Of a stretch of DNA of 64,000 bases, positions 20,645 to 28,652 are shown one piece after another (position 1 is the stretch's first letter; each line of letters begins with the position of its first letter). Source of the stretch: Symploca sp. SIO3C6 (GTDB taxonomy: Bacteria > Cyanobacteriota > Cyanobacteriia > Cyanobacteriales > Coleofasciculaceae). Under the pieces are notes generated by a model that ran no database searches, had not been told where the DNA came from, and saw only the letters and a program-made list of their open reading frames with translations. The stretch spans positions 1 to 64,000 of the forward strand of contig JAAHHJ010000031.1 of NCBI GenBank assembly GCA_010692425.1, read 5' to 3'. The position numbers and the translations under genes are program-made.

Positions 20645-20865
20645 AAAGAAGTAAGCAAAGCCCACGTCTTTTAAGCGTGGGATGTAGCGTTAAGGCTTTC
20701 AAACCGCGTTAGCTGTTTGGTTGATCCTCGATTGTAGACATACTATCCTTATTAAAAGGGTTGGGAGTTCAACCCTAGGCGTAGGAGATGTTAGACAGGC
20801 TGTGCCTGCAATCTCTGCTTGATGCCTGAATCCCACGAATTCAATTCGTGGGAGTGGCTCAAAAA
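20645..20865 (+). mobile_element. Non-autonomous 221-bp derivative of the IS605 element
   Basis: Both ends of the 157-1902 element are present in inverted orientation: the agcaaagcccacgtctt end with its hairpin after TTAC (20641-20644), and the end hairpin cccacgaattcaattcgtggg with the shared gtggctcaaaaa. Between them only the last codons of tnpB remain (IKRVGSSTLGVGDVRQAVPAISA, then TGA). This is a MITE/PATE-like element that could be moved by TnpA at 1396-1791. Confidence 0.8.
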
Positions 20866-20877
20866 TTGTTCACAGTT

Positions 20878-21033
20878 GATTATGAAGACTGTTCATAGTT
20901 CATTGTTGATTGTTCATTGGTAAGGTATTCCGTAACTGCCAAGTACCAACCCCATGTTGGCGCAGCATGGGCGAAGCGCGTACCATAAGCAATGAGCCAT
21001 GAACTATGAGCAATGAACCATGAACTATTCAGG
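20878..21033. repeat. gttcat/atgaac inverted repeat-rich stretch
   Basis: Left-hand gttcatagttcattgttgat-type units face right-hand atgagccatgaactatgagc-type units, giving a long imperfect dyad with a gcgcagcatgggcgaagcgcg segment inside. A related stretch is at 24422-24560. Confidence 0.55.
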
Positions 21034-21096
21034 GTTGTTTCCACAAAGCTTTGTATATATTTAGCAGTTCTAACTAAAAAGACTTACAACCACTGA

Positions 21097-21720
21097 ATGG
21101 CTAAACTATCTGTAGAATTACAACGCTATTTTTTTGAGGAAGACAGGCAACCCGATGTCAAACTAGCAGATATCCTGAAACTAGCAGGGGATAGTATTTT
21201 TGGCTTTTTGTTTGTTATTCTCTCTGTGCCTTCAGCCTTGCCAGTCCCTGCCCCTGGTTATTCTATCCCTTTTGCAATTGTCATCTTTGTTTTGGCAGTT
21301 CAACTGATTCTTGGTTACAAAAGCCCTCAGTTGCCGCAGCCGATGATGAATGCGGAGATGAAGTTGACAATAGTACAGGGTTTCCTTAAAAAAGGGATAC
21401 CCTTGCTACAACGTATTGAAGCCTTAACACGCCCAAGACTTACTTTTATTTGTACTAGTTTACCTGGTCGTATCTTAATTGGCTGTGCGATCACGCTGAT
21501 GTCAATTTCGATGATGATTCCGATCCCGGGGACCAACACTCTGCCAGCAATAGGGATTTTTGTCACTGGCTTTGGCTTAGTTGAGGACGATGGTGCAATT
21601 AGCCTTGCTGGTTTAGTCCTTTGTGTTTTAGGAGCTACTCTGTCGATTTCGATTGTAGTTGCCCTTTGGTTTGGCGGCACTAGTCTGGTTGACCAAATCA
21701 AGATTTGGCTCGGTCGTTAA
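21097..21720 (+). CDS. ExoD-like exopolysaccharide-associated membrane protein
   Basis: A 207-residue membrane protein of the exopolysaccharide synthesis ExoD family. Signatures are LADILKLAGDSIFGFLFVILSV near the N-terminus, PSALPVPAPGYSIPF, a QLILGYKSPQLPQ segment, and a second half with ISMMIPIPGTNTLPAIGIFVTGFGL, which repeats the Pro/Gly-rich motif. About four or five membrane segments are visible. The family is linked genetically to exopolysaccharide production in rhizobia, but its biochemical role is unknown. ATG at 21097. It stands alone, and a strong hairpin follows at 21768-21810. Confidence 0.85.
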   Translation: MAKLSVELQRYFFEEDRQPDVKLADILKLAGDSIFGFLFVILSVPSALPVPAPGYSIPFAIVIFVLAVQLILGYKSPQLPQPMMNAEMKLTIVQGFLKKGIPLLQRIEALTRPRLTFICTSLPGRILIGCAITLMSISMMIPIPGTNTLPAIGIFVTGFGLVEDDGAISLAGLVLCVLGATLSISIVVALWFGGTSLVDQIKIWLGR

Positions 21721-21767
21721 AAAGAAATTTTTCGGTAAGAAATCGAAAATCAGAAACTAATTGGTGA

Positions 21768-21810
21768 TTGGCGATCCTCCTCACCCAGCTAGGGATAGGA
21801 GGATTGCCAA
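21768..21810. terminator. Long hairpin downstream of the ExoD-like gene
   Basis: Fourteen-base arms (ttggcgatcctcct / aggaggattgccaa) with one non-Watson-Crick pair enclose a 15-nt loop. There is no clear T-run, so it may be a terminator or a repeat-derived hairpin. The rest of 21811-22134 holds an imperfect inverted repeat (21886-21992, ttatagc...gctataa) and no gene. Confidence 0.5.
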
Positions 21811-22134
21811 TTATACTTCAATAATCAATGAGAAAATTATGGTTATTGGACTTTAGGCAAAATAGAATAGTAGGCTGTTCCATAATTTATAGCAGCGCGC
21901 TCTCGTATATTTACAGTACAAATGTTCTAAGCATTTGCTCATCAATGCTCGATTTGTGATTTGTAAACACACTGCTCGCGCAGCGCTATAACTTGCATAT
22001 TTTTGGAGGGGTGGACGACGGTCGAGACGCCCATCCCACAGTTATTCCACAAGCAACAAATGATTGTTGTTTATGCAAATTAGATGTGTTTTAGTTTATG
22101 AAGAATTAACGATAATGCTGGAGAGATAAAGGAT

Positions 22135-23271
22135 ATGTTTATGGATTATTTATTGGAAGTTATCGGAGTTGATATAAGTTTGCCTGATCCGATTACAGTG
22201 GCCATGGCATTACTATTAAGTTTGATCTTTTTTTTAACTTTTCTACTAGTTACTGGTTTATCTTATCTCCAGCTTCCAAAACTAATTGATTCCTTATTTA
22301 CTCAGTTCTCTTCTACTGAATTTAGAGAGATTTATCAGAAAGTGATGACACCGCATCAGGGCTGGTTGAGCTGGGTGATAATTTTAACTATTGTTGACTT
22401 GACTGTCCTGGTCATCCCCGCGCCAACTTTGTTAAAGTTTTTAGAATTACCTCTAGGTTTATTAGTAGCTATTAATATTATCTTTCTGAGTTTCAAACTC
22501 TTTATAGAATTATTTGAGCGTTACTTAATCGAGGTAATGCTTGAAGAAGATAGAAAAATAAATAGTGAATTACTAGCTCTTGCCAAGTTTTTGACTAAAG
22601 CTGTTATTGTTTTAACTGTTGTCTTTCTATTTGCTCAAACACACCAGATTAATATCTTTGGTCTAGTGGCAAGTTTGGGTATTGGAGGCATTACGATTGC
22701 TTTTGCATCTCAAAAGGTTTTAGAGCAAATTCTTTGGAGTATTGTCCTCTATATTGACCGCCCTTTTACAGTAGATGATTATATTCACTTACCAGATGGA
22801 ACTCTGGGTAGAGTCGAATCTATTGGCTGGCGTTCGACTAAAGTTCGGCTCTCAGGAAAAAATACCTTAGTTATTGTTCCCAACAGTAATTTAGCTCAGG
22901 TTAATATTGAAAACCTCACCGGAGCAAGTAGGGTAATCTTGATGGTTAATTTGACATTTTTAAGGTCGATGTCTGATGAAGAAAAAGCTTTGATAGAACA
23001 ACTAATTCTGGGCAGTACCAGGGAAATTTTAGGGATTGATCATCAACTAACAAAAATAACCTTTCATGATTTAAATGAAGAAACAGGCTCAAATCATGTG
23101 CAGGCTCAAGTAGTTTTCTTTATCCTGGGGGCTGCCCAGACTTCAATGGAACTCAGAAGAAACTTACTCGAAATTGCTCGGGCCAGTATTATTGAGCGGC
23201 TACATGACTATGGCATTACCTTCAAATTTGAGGAGAAAATAATTGATATTGCGCAACCAATGAATATTTGA
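22135..23271 (+). CDS. MscS-family mechanosensitive channel
   Basis: A 378-residue small-conductance mechanosensitive channel homologue. Several membrane segments (about 25-47, 75-128 and 150-170) precede the pore-lining TM3-like helix GLVASLGIGGITIAFASQKVLEQI. The beta domain follows, with RPFTVDDYIHLPDGTLGRVESIGWRSTK and the conserved VIVPNSNLAQ, then the alpha/beta C-terminal domain. GGAGAG lies before the ATG at 22135. Such channels release solutes on hypo-osmotic shock. It is followed 4 bp later by a second MscS gene, so the two are probably co-transcribed and may form distinct or mixed channels. Confidence 0.9.
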   Translation: MFMDYLLEVIGVDISLPDPITVAMALLLSLIFFLTFLLVTGLSYLQLPKLIDSLFTQFSSTEFREIYQKVMTPHQGWLSWVIILTIVDLTVLVIPAPTLLKFLELPLGLLVAINIIFLSFKLFIELFERYLIEVMLEEDRKINSELLALAKFLTKAVIVLTVVFLFAQTHQINIFGLVASLGIGGITIAFASQKVLEQILWSIVLYIDRPFTVDDYIHLPDGTLGRVESIGWRSTKVRLSGKNTLVIVPNSNLAQVNIENLTGASRVILMVNLTFLRSMSDEEKALIEQLILGSTREILGIDHQLTKITFHDLNEETGSNHVQAQVVFFILGAAQTSMELRRNLLEIARASIIERLHDYGITFKFEEKIIDIAQPMNI

Positions 23272-23275
23272 GGCA

Positions 23276-24421
23276 ATGGTGGTGATGGTGAACATACTAG
23301 GGGCTGTTCCTACTGATCAGGAGATAGAAAGGTATGCTCTAGAATTAGCACTAAGATTAGGGTTATTTCTCCTCGGGGCGGTTTTATCACCAGCGGTAGG
23401 ACGATCATTGCCTCAGCTATTGCAATTAGTACTACATTTTACTGAGCGCCACTTGGAAATTGATGCTGTAGGAGCTTACGAGGGCTTTATTAAGCCATTT
23501 CGGAATTCCCTGACGATAGCTGGAACTTTGCTCTTCATTGCCCTGTGCCTCAATTTACTAGCCAATTATGAAGAACTTTATACATTTCTAGGATTCTTTA
23601 TCTATTTATCATTATCTGTCAGTATTGCTTGGTTAGCCTCAAAAGCTGCTCAACAGGTTATACTTCGTTCTGTGATTAATCTGTTGCGGAGTCGGGGCAA
23701 AGAAGTTAATGAAATTGTCCTTGTCTTTGAAACTCTCACCAATATCCTGATTATCCTGTTAGCTGTAGCGATCTTTGCCAGGGGTTTGAAACTGAACCTA
23801 ATTGCACTCTCAGCCAGTTTAGGAATCGGCGGCATAGCAGTTGCTTTTGCTGCACAACAGGCACTGGGGCGCCTGATTGGAACTGTGGAATTATATCTTG
23901 ATCGTCCTTATGTACCAGGGGAATACATTCGAGTAAACTTTAATCCTTATGCCGAAGATTTATATGGTCGTGTAGAATCTATTGGTTTGCGTTCGACCAA
24001 AATTAGAACTGCTGCCCAAAACACACTGGTCATCGTTCCCAATTCAATGATGGCGGGAATGAAAATTGAGAATATCACCCGAGGTAAAAAAATTATGGCG
24101 ATGCTTTGCTTGGAGTTTGTACAACGGCTCCAAGAGGGCGAAAAAGCCTTGGTGAAGCAGGTGATTGAACAGACAAGTCAAACTTTTTGGGGCTTTAACA
24201 AAGCCAATATGCGAATACAATTTTCCCAGCCGGAAGGCAAACTAGGTACCCGTGCTCGTGTTAGTTTCTTTATCACAGGCTCAAGTGAAGATTCTATCGG
24301 TTTACGCAAGCGCCTTCTGGAGTTAGCTAATGATGCCATTGCTAAAAATTTGTCTGCCTATAACCTCAGCTTCACAATCCCAGAACCCATGGTTTATATC
24401 GATTCACCAATGTCAATCTAG
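23276..24421 (+). CDS. MscS-family mechanosensitive channel (second copy)
   Basis: A 381-residue MscS homologue paralogous to the preceding gene. The TM3-like helix reads LIALSASLGIGGIAVAFAAQQALG. The beta-domain shows RPYVPGEYIRVNF, GRVESIGLRSTKIRT and VIVPNSMMAGMKIENITRG, and a C-terminal cytoplasmic domain is present. The paralogue is clearly diverged in its N-terminal membrane part, so this is an old duplication. It starts at ATG 23276, 4 bp after the upstream stop, with no room for a separate promoter. It is followed by repeat sequence. Confidence 0.9.
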   Translation: MVVMVNILGAVPTDQEIERYALELALRLGLFLLGAVLSPAVGRSLPQLLQLVLHFTERHLEIDAVGAYEGFIKPFRNSLTIAGTLLFIALCLNLLANYEELYTFLGFFIYLSLSVSIAWLASKAAQQVILRSVINLLRSRGKEVNEIVLVFETLTNILIILLAVAIFARGLKLNLIALSASLGIGGIAVAFAAQQALGRLIGTVELYLDRPYVPGEYIRVNFNPYAEDLYGRVESIGLRSTKIRTAAQNTLVIVPNSMMAGMKIENITRGKKIMAMLCLEFVQRLQEGEKALVKQVIEQTSQTFWGFNKANMRIQFSQPEGKLGTRARVSFFITGSSEDSIGLRKRLLELANDAIAKNLSAYNLSFTIPEPMVYIDSPMSI

Positions 24422-24560
24422 AATGGTTCATGGTTCATGCTTCATGGCTTATTGGGGAAAGTATAAGGGCAGTTACAGTATACATTCTCTTCGGAACAAT
24501 CAGTAATGAACTATGAACATTATTTCCCAATGAACAATCAATAATGAACTATGAACCATC
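24422..24560. repeat. ttcatgg/atgaac inverted repeat element
   Basis: The left arm atggttcatggttcatgc and right arm ataatgaactatgaaccat form an imperfect dyad around about 100 bp with further aatgaacaatc units. It resembles 20878-21033. Confidence 0.55.
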
Positions 24561-24632
24561 AGAAGTCCTGACTATGTTAAAGTCATATCGACGAACTAAG
24601 AATCTACTCACTTTTAGGGACGGGAGTGTCCA

Positions 24633-25151
24633 ATGAGTATTAAACCTACCCCTGAACCTAGTGCAGAAAATCATAATTCTGAGCCGGGAAAAGATCTTGC
24701 TAGTGAAACTATTGCCGCCATTGAGCAGCAACAGTTAAAACTTAAGCTTGAGGTTGAGAAGCTCTACCGGGATGTTGAGCGGCAGCGTGGATGGTTCCAG
24801 ACTTTGGTGAGTGGGTTGGTAATGGCGATCATGATTGCAATTGGTATTTCCAGCTGGTTTGCCTATCGTTTGGTTGTTCAGGAGCAAATTACTCAGCGGG
24901 AAGCAACAGAAACTGCTGCTATCCAGGCAGAAATACTCGAGCAGGTTGAACGCTTGGAACAAAAACTTCAGAAACTAAACCAGCAAACTCCTGAAGAACT
25001 TGCGGAAATTAAAGATGCTACCGAGTCAACTCAGCGAGAGTTGCAACAATTACTTAATCGCCTTAATCAAATTGAAGCTAAACAGCGTGACTTTGGTAAG
25101 TCTCCGTCTAGCGCAGCAAACACCCAGGAAACTAAGGAAAACTCTGACTGA
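24633..25151 (+). CDS. Single-pass membrane protein with coiled coil
   Basis: A 172-residue protein. Residues 1-45 are polar with a helical EQQQLKLKLEVEKLYRDVERQRG stretch, then comes one membrane segment (LVSGLVMAIMIAIGISSWFAYRLVV, about 58-82). A long C-terminal coiled coil follows, rich in Gln/Glu (residues 85-150), with a short Ser/Asn tail. I do not recognise a family. ATG at 24633 with GGGACGGGAG just upstream. The architecture suggests an oligomeric membrane scaffold, but the function is unknown. Confidence 0.65.
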   Translation: MSIKPTPEPSAENHNSEPGKDLASETIAAIEQQQLKLKLEVEKLYRDVERQRGWFQTLVSGLVMAIMIAIGISSWFAYRLVVQEQITQREATETAAIQAEILEQVERLEQKLQKLNQQTPEELAEIKDATESTQRELQQLLNRLNQIEAKQRDFGKSPSSAANTQETKENSD

Positions 25152-25224
25152 GGCAGAAGCTGTCGCGCCCACTTAAGCTAAGTATTTTGTAACCAGAGCG
25201 GCAGTTTTCTTAGCACTAGCAGTA

Positions 25225-25266
25225 ATTTTTCACAGCCCTCTTCTTCCTACCCAATCTGTGAAAAAT
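25225..25266. promoter_or_regulatory. 11-bp perfect inverted repeat
   Basis: ATTTTTCACAG (25225-25235) and CTGTGAAAAAT (25256-25266) are separated by 20 bp. They lie between the coiled-coil gene and the NERD-helicase gene. A terminator or a dimer-protein site are both possible. The rest of 25152-25537 shows nothing I can name. Confidence 0.4.
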
Positions 25267-25537
25267 ATGGTTTTACCAAAAGCATTTCTTCACCGCTTAA
25301 AGAAGGCACACCTATCACCGTAACTTCAAAATTGACGGACAAAAGTTCAGCCTAATTAACTATTACCTTGGCCTCTCTACCGATGAATCTGCTTTCCAGG
25401 GTGTGGGCTTTAACTGAAGTTTCTTTGTACACATGTACTAGAAAAGCCCAAAAGTACTGTCAATTCTAGCTTCGATGGTTGTATAAAAAAAGTAATACTG
25501 GACATAGCTTAATTCCAACAACGACTTAACCTATAAG

Positions 25538-28180
25538 ATGGCGATCGCACTCACTAATGATAGCCGCAAATTTATTACCACCGAGCCGATAGGGAAAGGA
25601 GGAGAAGCAGGAGAACAAAAAACTTGGGACGTGATTCGGGAGACTTTTGCTGAGCGAGAATGTATTGGTTACTGGCGCTATCCTATTTTTTCTAAAGTTG
25701 GTAAGTTCCGTAAAGAACCTGATATTTTAATTGCCGACTCTCAACTAGGTCTTATTGTCATCGAAATTAAATCGGTTACTATTGACCAGATTTTGACTAT
25801 TAATGGTCATTGCTGGGAGTTTCAAAATTACTATACTGTTAGTAGTAATCCTTATGAACAGGCAGAAAATCAATTATTTGCTTTATTAGGATATTGCGAT
25901 CGCGAACCGATTCTACGCCGCCAAGTACATGGTCGTGCCTTAATTTGTCTACCTTGGATTAGTGAACAACAATGGTACCAAAGTGGTTTCTATCAGCTCC
26001 CCAGCTGTCCGCCAATTATTTTTAAAGAGCAACTGGAAACAAATGACTCGAAAATAGGTACTAATTCTTCAAATACACAACTGACAAATTCTTACTCCCT
26101 ACTCCAACTGATTAAACAAACTACTCCTATTATCAAAGGACGTAAGCTTTTATTCTCACAATGGCAGCTATTACAAGCTGTAATCAGTGGCACACCAGTC
26201 TTTCGTAAGCAACGTTCCGTAGAATTTCAGTGTATTTCCTTAAATAAGGGGAAATCTACGATTAAACTAACTCGTGCTAGTGTTCTAACTCAACTTAGAC
26301 AAAGCCTTTCTAAATTTGACTTACAACAAGAACACATTGGTAAAGAAATTCCTCCAGGGCCACAGCGCATTCGCGGCATTGCTGGCTCTGGTAAAACTGT
26401 AGTGCTATGCCAGAAAGCTGCCCATATGCACCTCAAGCACCCTGATTGGGATATTGCCTTAGTTTTTTTTAGTCGCAGCCTCTATCACCCAATTATTGCT
26501 CAACTGGATAAGTGGTTACGCCGCTTCAGTGCTGGCGAGGTGGGATATGAACCCAAAAACTCAAAATTGCGTCCGCTCCATGCTTGGGGAGCTAAAAATC
26601 AACCAGGCCTGTATAGTACTATTTGTAAGGCTACTGGCAGCAAGCCTCTAACTGCAAATGACACACAAAGTAAACAACCAAATGAAGCCTTAGCAGAAGT
26701 ATGCACACACCTCCTCCATGCTACGGTCGTCCCTACACTATATGATGCCATTCTCATTGATGAAGGGCAAGACCTAATCGTTGACGATCAACATAAATTT
26801 AAGGGCAAACAGCCTTTTTATTGGATGGCATACCAAGCTTTGCGAGCTGTTGACCATGCCCAGCCTCAACAGCGTCGCCTAATTTGGAGTTACGATGAAG
26901 CCCAAAGCTTGGAAAGTTTGAATATTCCTAATGCTAGCGAGTTATTTGGGGAAGAATTAGGACATTTAGTAACAGGAGAATATAGCGGCGGCATTAAAAA
27001 GAGCGAAATTATGCCCCGTTGTTACCGCACTCCTGGTTCAATTCTGACAGCTGCCCATGGTATTGGCATGGGCTTACTACGTCGAGGAGGCATCCTCACT
27101 GGTATTACCCGCATCGAGGATTGGCAGGCTATTGGTTATGAAGTGACAGGAAATTTTACGCCGCTTCAACAAATTACGATTAGACGACCAAAGGAAAACT
27201 CTCCTAATCTCATTCCCGAGCTTTGGCAAGGGCAAGTCTTAGAATTTATCGCTTATCGCTCTCGTCAGGAAGAACTGAGTATCCTTGCTAAAAATATTCT
27301 CGATAATCTCCGCCATGATGGTCTTAAGCCTAGTCGAGAGATTCTAGTAATCGTTTTAGGTTTAGGTGTAGAAGCAATGAAACTGGAAACGGCTGTAGCT
27401 GAGTTTTTGCTCTGGCAAGGTATTGATATCTATATTCCCAGTACGGTTGATTGTAATATCCTCAAAACCGATAAAGAAAACTATAACCCTAATAAATTTT
27501 GGTGTGAGGGTGGAGTAACTGTTTCTCGTATTCATCGCGCTAAAGGTAATGAAGCGGAGATGGTTTATGTGGTGGGTTTGGACAATGTGGCTAAGGATGA
27601 AAGCAATCTCCAGTTACGCAATCAGCTATTTGTGGCTTTGACTAGGGCAAAGGCTTGGGTAAAACTTAGTGGTGTGGGTTCTTATCCTTTGTATGAAGAA
27701 ATGTGGCGGGTAATACGCAGTAGGGATACTTTTACTTTTACTTTCCGGCAGCCACCGCAGCGGGAGATTAGTGTCACAGATGCAGGTGAATTATTGAAGC
27801 GCTATGACAAGGGTGGTAGAAATTTTCAGAATGCCGATTTGACTGGTGCTAAGTTGGCGGGGGCTGATTTACGTAATGCTAATTTAATTGGGGCTATTCT
27901 TAGGGGTGCTGATTTAAGAAATGCCCAGTTAGATGGGGCAAAGTTGGTAATTGCTGATTTGAGTGGTGCTGATTTGAGCAATGCTGATTTACGGAAAGCG
28001 AAGTTAGTGGGGGCTAGTTTGCAAAAGGCGCGGTTGAATGGTGCTGATTTGAGTAGAGCCAAGTTGGCTAATGCTGATTTGAGTGGTGCTGATTTGAGTA
28101 GGGCGAATCTTGATAAGGCTGACTTGAGTGATGTGAATTGGGAAGGGGCAAGGATGCCGGATGGTAGTTTTGTCAAGTAG
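25538..28180 (+). CDS. NERD nuclease-related domain, SF1 helicase and pentapeptide-repeat fusion
   Basis: An 880-residue fusion. Residues about 20-110 are a NERD domain with D62 and E76-x-K78 (EPDILIAD, IVIEIKS), the catalytic pattern of a PD-(D/E)XK nuclease. Residues 265-720 are a UvrD/Rep-like superfamily 1 helicase: Walker A GIAGSGKT at 280-287, Walker B LIDEGQD at 406-412, SRIHRAKGNEAEMVYVV in motif V, and FVALTRAK for motif VI. Residues 763-870 are some twenty pentapeptide repeats (A(D/N)LxG). ATG at 25538. Likely roles are DNA processing in defence or repair; pentapeptide repeats elsewhere mimic DNA or mediate binding. No other defence genes are adjacent, so it may act alone. Confidence 0.9.
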   Translation: MAIALTNDSRKFITTEPIGKGGEAGEQKTWDVIRETFAERECIGYWRYPIFSKVGKFRKEPDILIADSQLGLIVIEIKSVTIDQILTINGHCWEFQNYYTVSSNPYEQAENQLFALLGYCDREPILRRQVHGRALICLPWISEQQWYQSGFYQLPSCPPIIFKEQLETNDSKIGTNSSNTQLTNSYSLLQLIKQTTPIIKGRKLLFSQWQLLQAVISGTPVFRKQRSVEFQCISLNKGKSTIKLTRASVLTQLRQSLSKFDLQQEHIGKEIPPGPQRIRGIAGSGKTVVLCQKAAHMHLKHPDWDIALVFFSRSLYHPIIAQLDKWLRRFSAGEVGYEPKNSKLRPLHAWGAKNQPGLYSTICKATGSKPLTANDTQSKQPNEALAEVCTHLLHATVVPTLYDAILIDEGQDLIVDDQHKFKGKQPFYWMAYQALRAVDHAQPQQRRLIWSYDEAQSLESLNIPNASELFGEELGHLVTGEYSGGIKKSEIMPRCYRTPGSILTAAHGIGMGLLRRGGILTGITRIEDWQAIGYEVTGNFTPLQQITIRRPKENSPNLIPELWQGQVLEFIAYRSRQEELSILAKNILDNLRHDGLKPSREILVIVLGLGVEAMKLETAVAEFLLWQGIDIYIPSTVDCNILKTDKENYNPNKFWCEGGVTVSRIHRAKGNEAEMVYVVGLDNVAKDESNLQLRNQLFVALTRAKAWVKLSGVGSYPLYEEMWRVIRSRDTFTFTFRQPPQREISVTDAGELLKRYDKGGRNFQNADLTGAKLAGADLRNANLIGAILRGADLRNAQLDGAKLVIADLSGADLSNADLRKAKLVGASLQKARLNGADLSRAKLANADLSGADLSRANLDKADLSDVNWEGARMPDGSFVK

Positions 28181-28652
28181 AGAGAGCCTTTAAGGCTAAT
28201 CGCATTAAACACAAACAATAACTACCAGCCATCAGTTTTTAATCCATAATCAGTCAAAATTATCTTAACTTCACATTAGGGCGATTATTGAGAATATTCT
28301 CATTTAGCCTGAGAATTGACCTATTTAGTTGACAATGAAAAAATAACTATAGAGATATACTGGGGGTTTTGTTTATCAAAAAACACTATACTCATCTCAA
28401 ACCCTTGATTTACCGTAGAATTTGAGCCAATTACACAGAGCAGTAAGTGAAATTTCACTACCCTCGAGGAACGAGTTTTTTGTTAAGCAGTGTAAAGGAA
28501 AAAAATCATCCCTTGACAAATGCAGCCTGCTGTGAATGGCTTAGTATATCACTAGTAAATTTCTCAATAACTGTTCTACCTTCACTGGTGTAACTCAAAA
28601 TAGGACTAGAGTTAAGCGATTTACGAAACATTCGCCTGGTTCCAATACCATT

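Noticed and set aside
27826-28218. Ala/Lys/Leu-rich frame antisense to the pentapeptide repeats
   Set aside because: It simply reads the reverse of the repeat codons; the periodic composition explains it.
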